From Blastomussa wellsi (lineage: Eukaryota; Cnidaria; Anthozoa; Scleractinia; Plerogyridae): 64,000 nt of DNA. The stretch's first letter is position 1. Each line of letters opens with the position of its first letter. The notes beneath the pieces are model-generated. The model had not been told where the DNA came from. It saw nothing but the letters and a program-made list of their open reading frames with translations, and did no database searches. Where the stretch lies: NCBI GenBank assembly GCA_947652115.1, contig OX393568.1:24400463-24464462 (forward strand), in the 5' to 3' direction. Below are positions 62,699 to 64,000 of this stretch, piece by piece. Made by a program: the position numbers and the translations under genes.

Positions 62699-64000
62699 AA
62701 ATATTGTATATGTTCTATCAAATATACAGCAACACCTCATATCGACAACAAATCATACAGCTTTCAGCAGCAAGCCGTCTTCTAACGAAAAAATAGTTTA
62801 GTCTTAAACATGGCTTTCAAAATTACATTATTCTACCGGACAAATTAGAAATTAGGTGGGTAAAATAAAAATTCGAGTTATTTTCCGTTGTCTATTCACC
62901 TTTCATTTCGAAGCAATTCTTTTTTGTCTGACATTTGCAGAGTGCCATTATATTATCACCTTACTTAAATCGCGTCTGCTCCGTCTGTTCTCAATCTCAA
63001 TTTAGCGTCCTGTCCCAGGTTGCCGTTCATTCGGTGACGTCGGCAACTGGAAAGGCCTGGAAATAATGATGAACGCTGGATTTTTCACAACCTCGTTTCA
63101 CTCATGGAACTAAAGTACGATGAACTAAGGGGTAACCTGGGAAAGAGAAAGTATCACAACACAACGTGGTCTAAACTACGTGGGACGTACATGAAGCAAA
63201 ACCGTAACTTTGTTGTTAAAAAAGTTTAACGTCGCCAAAAGAAGTCGAAAGAGAAAAGATAAAGCGAATTCATAGAACCCAATCATCAAAATCTCGTTCC
63301 AAATCTCTTTCACAATTTCTCACAGGCTCAGCAATTTGTATAAAATGGAATACATAATTTTCGTTTGCAAAAGCCTTGCCGAGTCCTCCATTTCTAAACT
63401 ATATACCTGCGAATCCGCAATGAAAAGAAAAATCTTTAAAATTTTTTGGAATTGGACAACTTATCGGGGCTTTTTAGCAGTCATTTTCAGTGGTGTCTTT
63501 CAAAAGTCCAAAGTGGACATTAAACTTTAGGAGACTCCGAGTCACTGAGGCAAACCAGGCTACAATGCAGGTAAATCACGCGCACAAGATTGTTTACAGA
63601 TTGCTGGGAACACATCAGCTGCATGCAGAGATTGTCCAATACACCGCCATTGAGATTGACTCTAGTTGTTCAGAGAGCGGATAATTAAATTCTGACCTCA
63701 GGTAAACTGATTTGCTGTAAGTAAAACAACGGCCAGCGCATGAAGCAGTGAATAATTCTACGACATAGTTTCGAGATTGAAGAGAATTTGCTGATACAGA
63801 TCAAGTTCTCAAAGCAGCAAATAGTTTTGTGCCACGCGTAACAAAGCGAGTACCGCCAACTGTTTAAATACATTCTTAACAAATCTCTTAGTTTGAAAGG
63901 GTTGTGACTTGAGAACTGTCTTCTGAAATAAACATCGTAATTGGTGTGGCTGGATGCTCTTGAACGATAGGGCAACTGTTCAAATTATTTGTCAGTTAGT
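62699..64000. other. 3' UTR and intergenic sequence
   Basis: No gene or clear repeat is recognised. Short frames on both strands lack splice context and family resemblance. Confidence 0.45.

Overview
This window reads as nuclear DNA of an animal, most likely an anthozoan cnidarian such as a stony coral. The evidence is AT-rich sequence, long genes with many short GT-AG introns, metazoan families (FAT cadherin, anoctamin, cytosolic HisRS) and dense short repeats (tRNA-derived SINEs, fold-backs, a young Ty3/Gypsy element). The taxon is an inference; no search was run. Exon structures were assembled by hand from splice consensus and reading-phase continuity.

Layout. (1) 871-12409 (+): 3' half of a giant FAT-type protocadherin; the 5' half lies left of the window. 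(2) 13.8-14.85 kb: a composite repeat with a tRNA-like module, then a 5'-truncated LINE. (3) 17140-22117 (+), perhaps with a first exon at 15324: a plant-DEG9-like HtrA serine protease with a long acidic insertion. (4) 22.6-23.3 kb: two head-to-head fold-back elements. (5) 24373-42143 (-): a complete 22-exon anoctamin (about 1003 aa). One intron holds an intact Ty3/Gypsy retrotransposon (28948-34928) with LTRs that look identical; another holds a SINE, a fold-back and a SINE relic. (6) 42885-50545 (+): complete 14-exon histidyl-tRNA synthetase, divergent from the anoctamin gene, with two in-frame starts that could give mitochondrial and cytosolic forms. (7) 50.5-53.5 kb: repeats, including a 69-bp hairpin element with a 10-bp target duplication. 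(8) 53573-58966 (+): three phase-compatible exons of an unrecognised gene. Its second intron appears to hold a 3.7-kb satellite of tandem tRNA-like units (about 55.0-58.7 kb). (9) 61694-62698 (+): a small cysteine-rich membrane protein with a possible alternative last exon.

The most unusual structure is the 55.0-58.7 kb satellite. Its 74-77 bp subunits keep, on the minus strand, a T-arm/B-box, part of the D-arm and anticodon arm, and an oligo-T stretch after the tRNA-like 3' end. All of these match the tRNA-like module at 13961-14032. The subunits form a 274-bp higher-order repeat that switches to 198-199 bp by losing one subunit. Long ORFs across it (SNGIQTRD-type) are artefacts. The Gypsy element also carries a well-formed -1 frameshift signal (heptamer, 5-nt spacer, H-type pseudoknot) at its gag/pol junction.

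The host genes do not form a pathway. They are ordinary neighbours: adhesion/polarity receptor, protease, lipid scramblase or channel, aminoacyl-tRNA synthetase, and two small or unknown genes.
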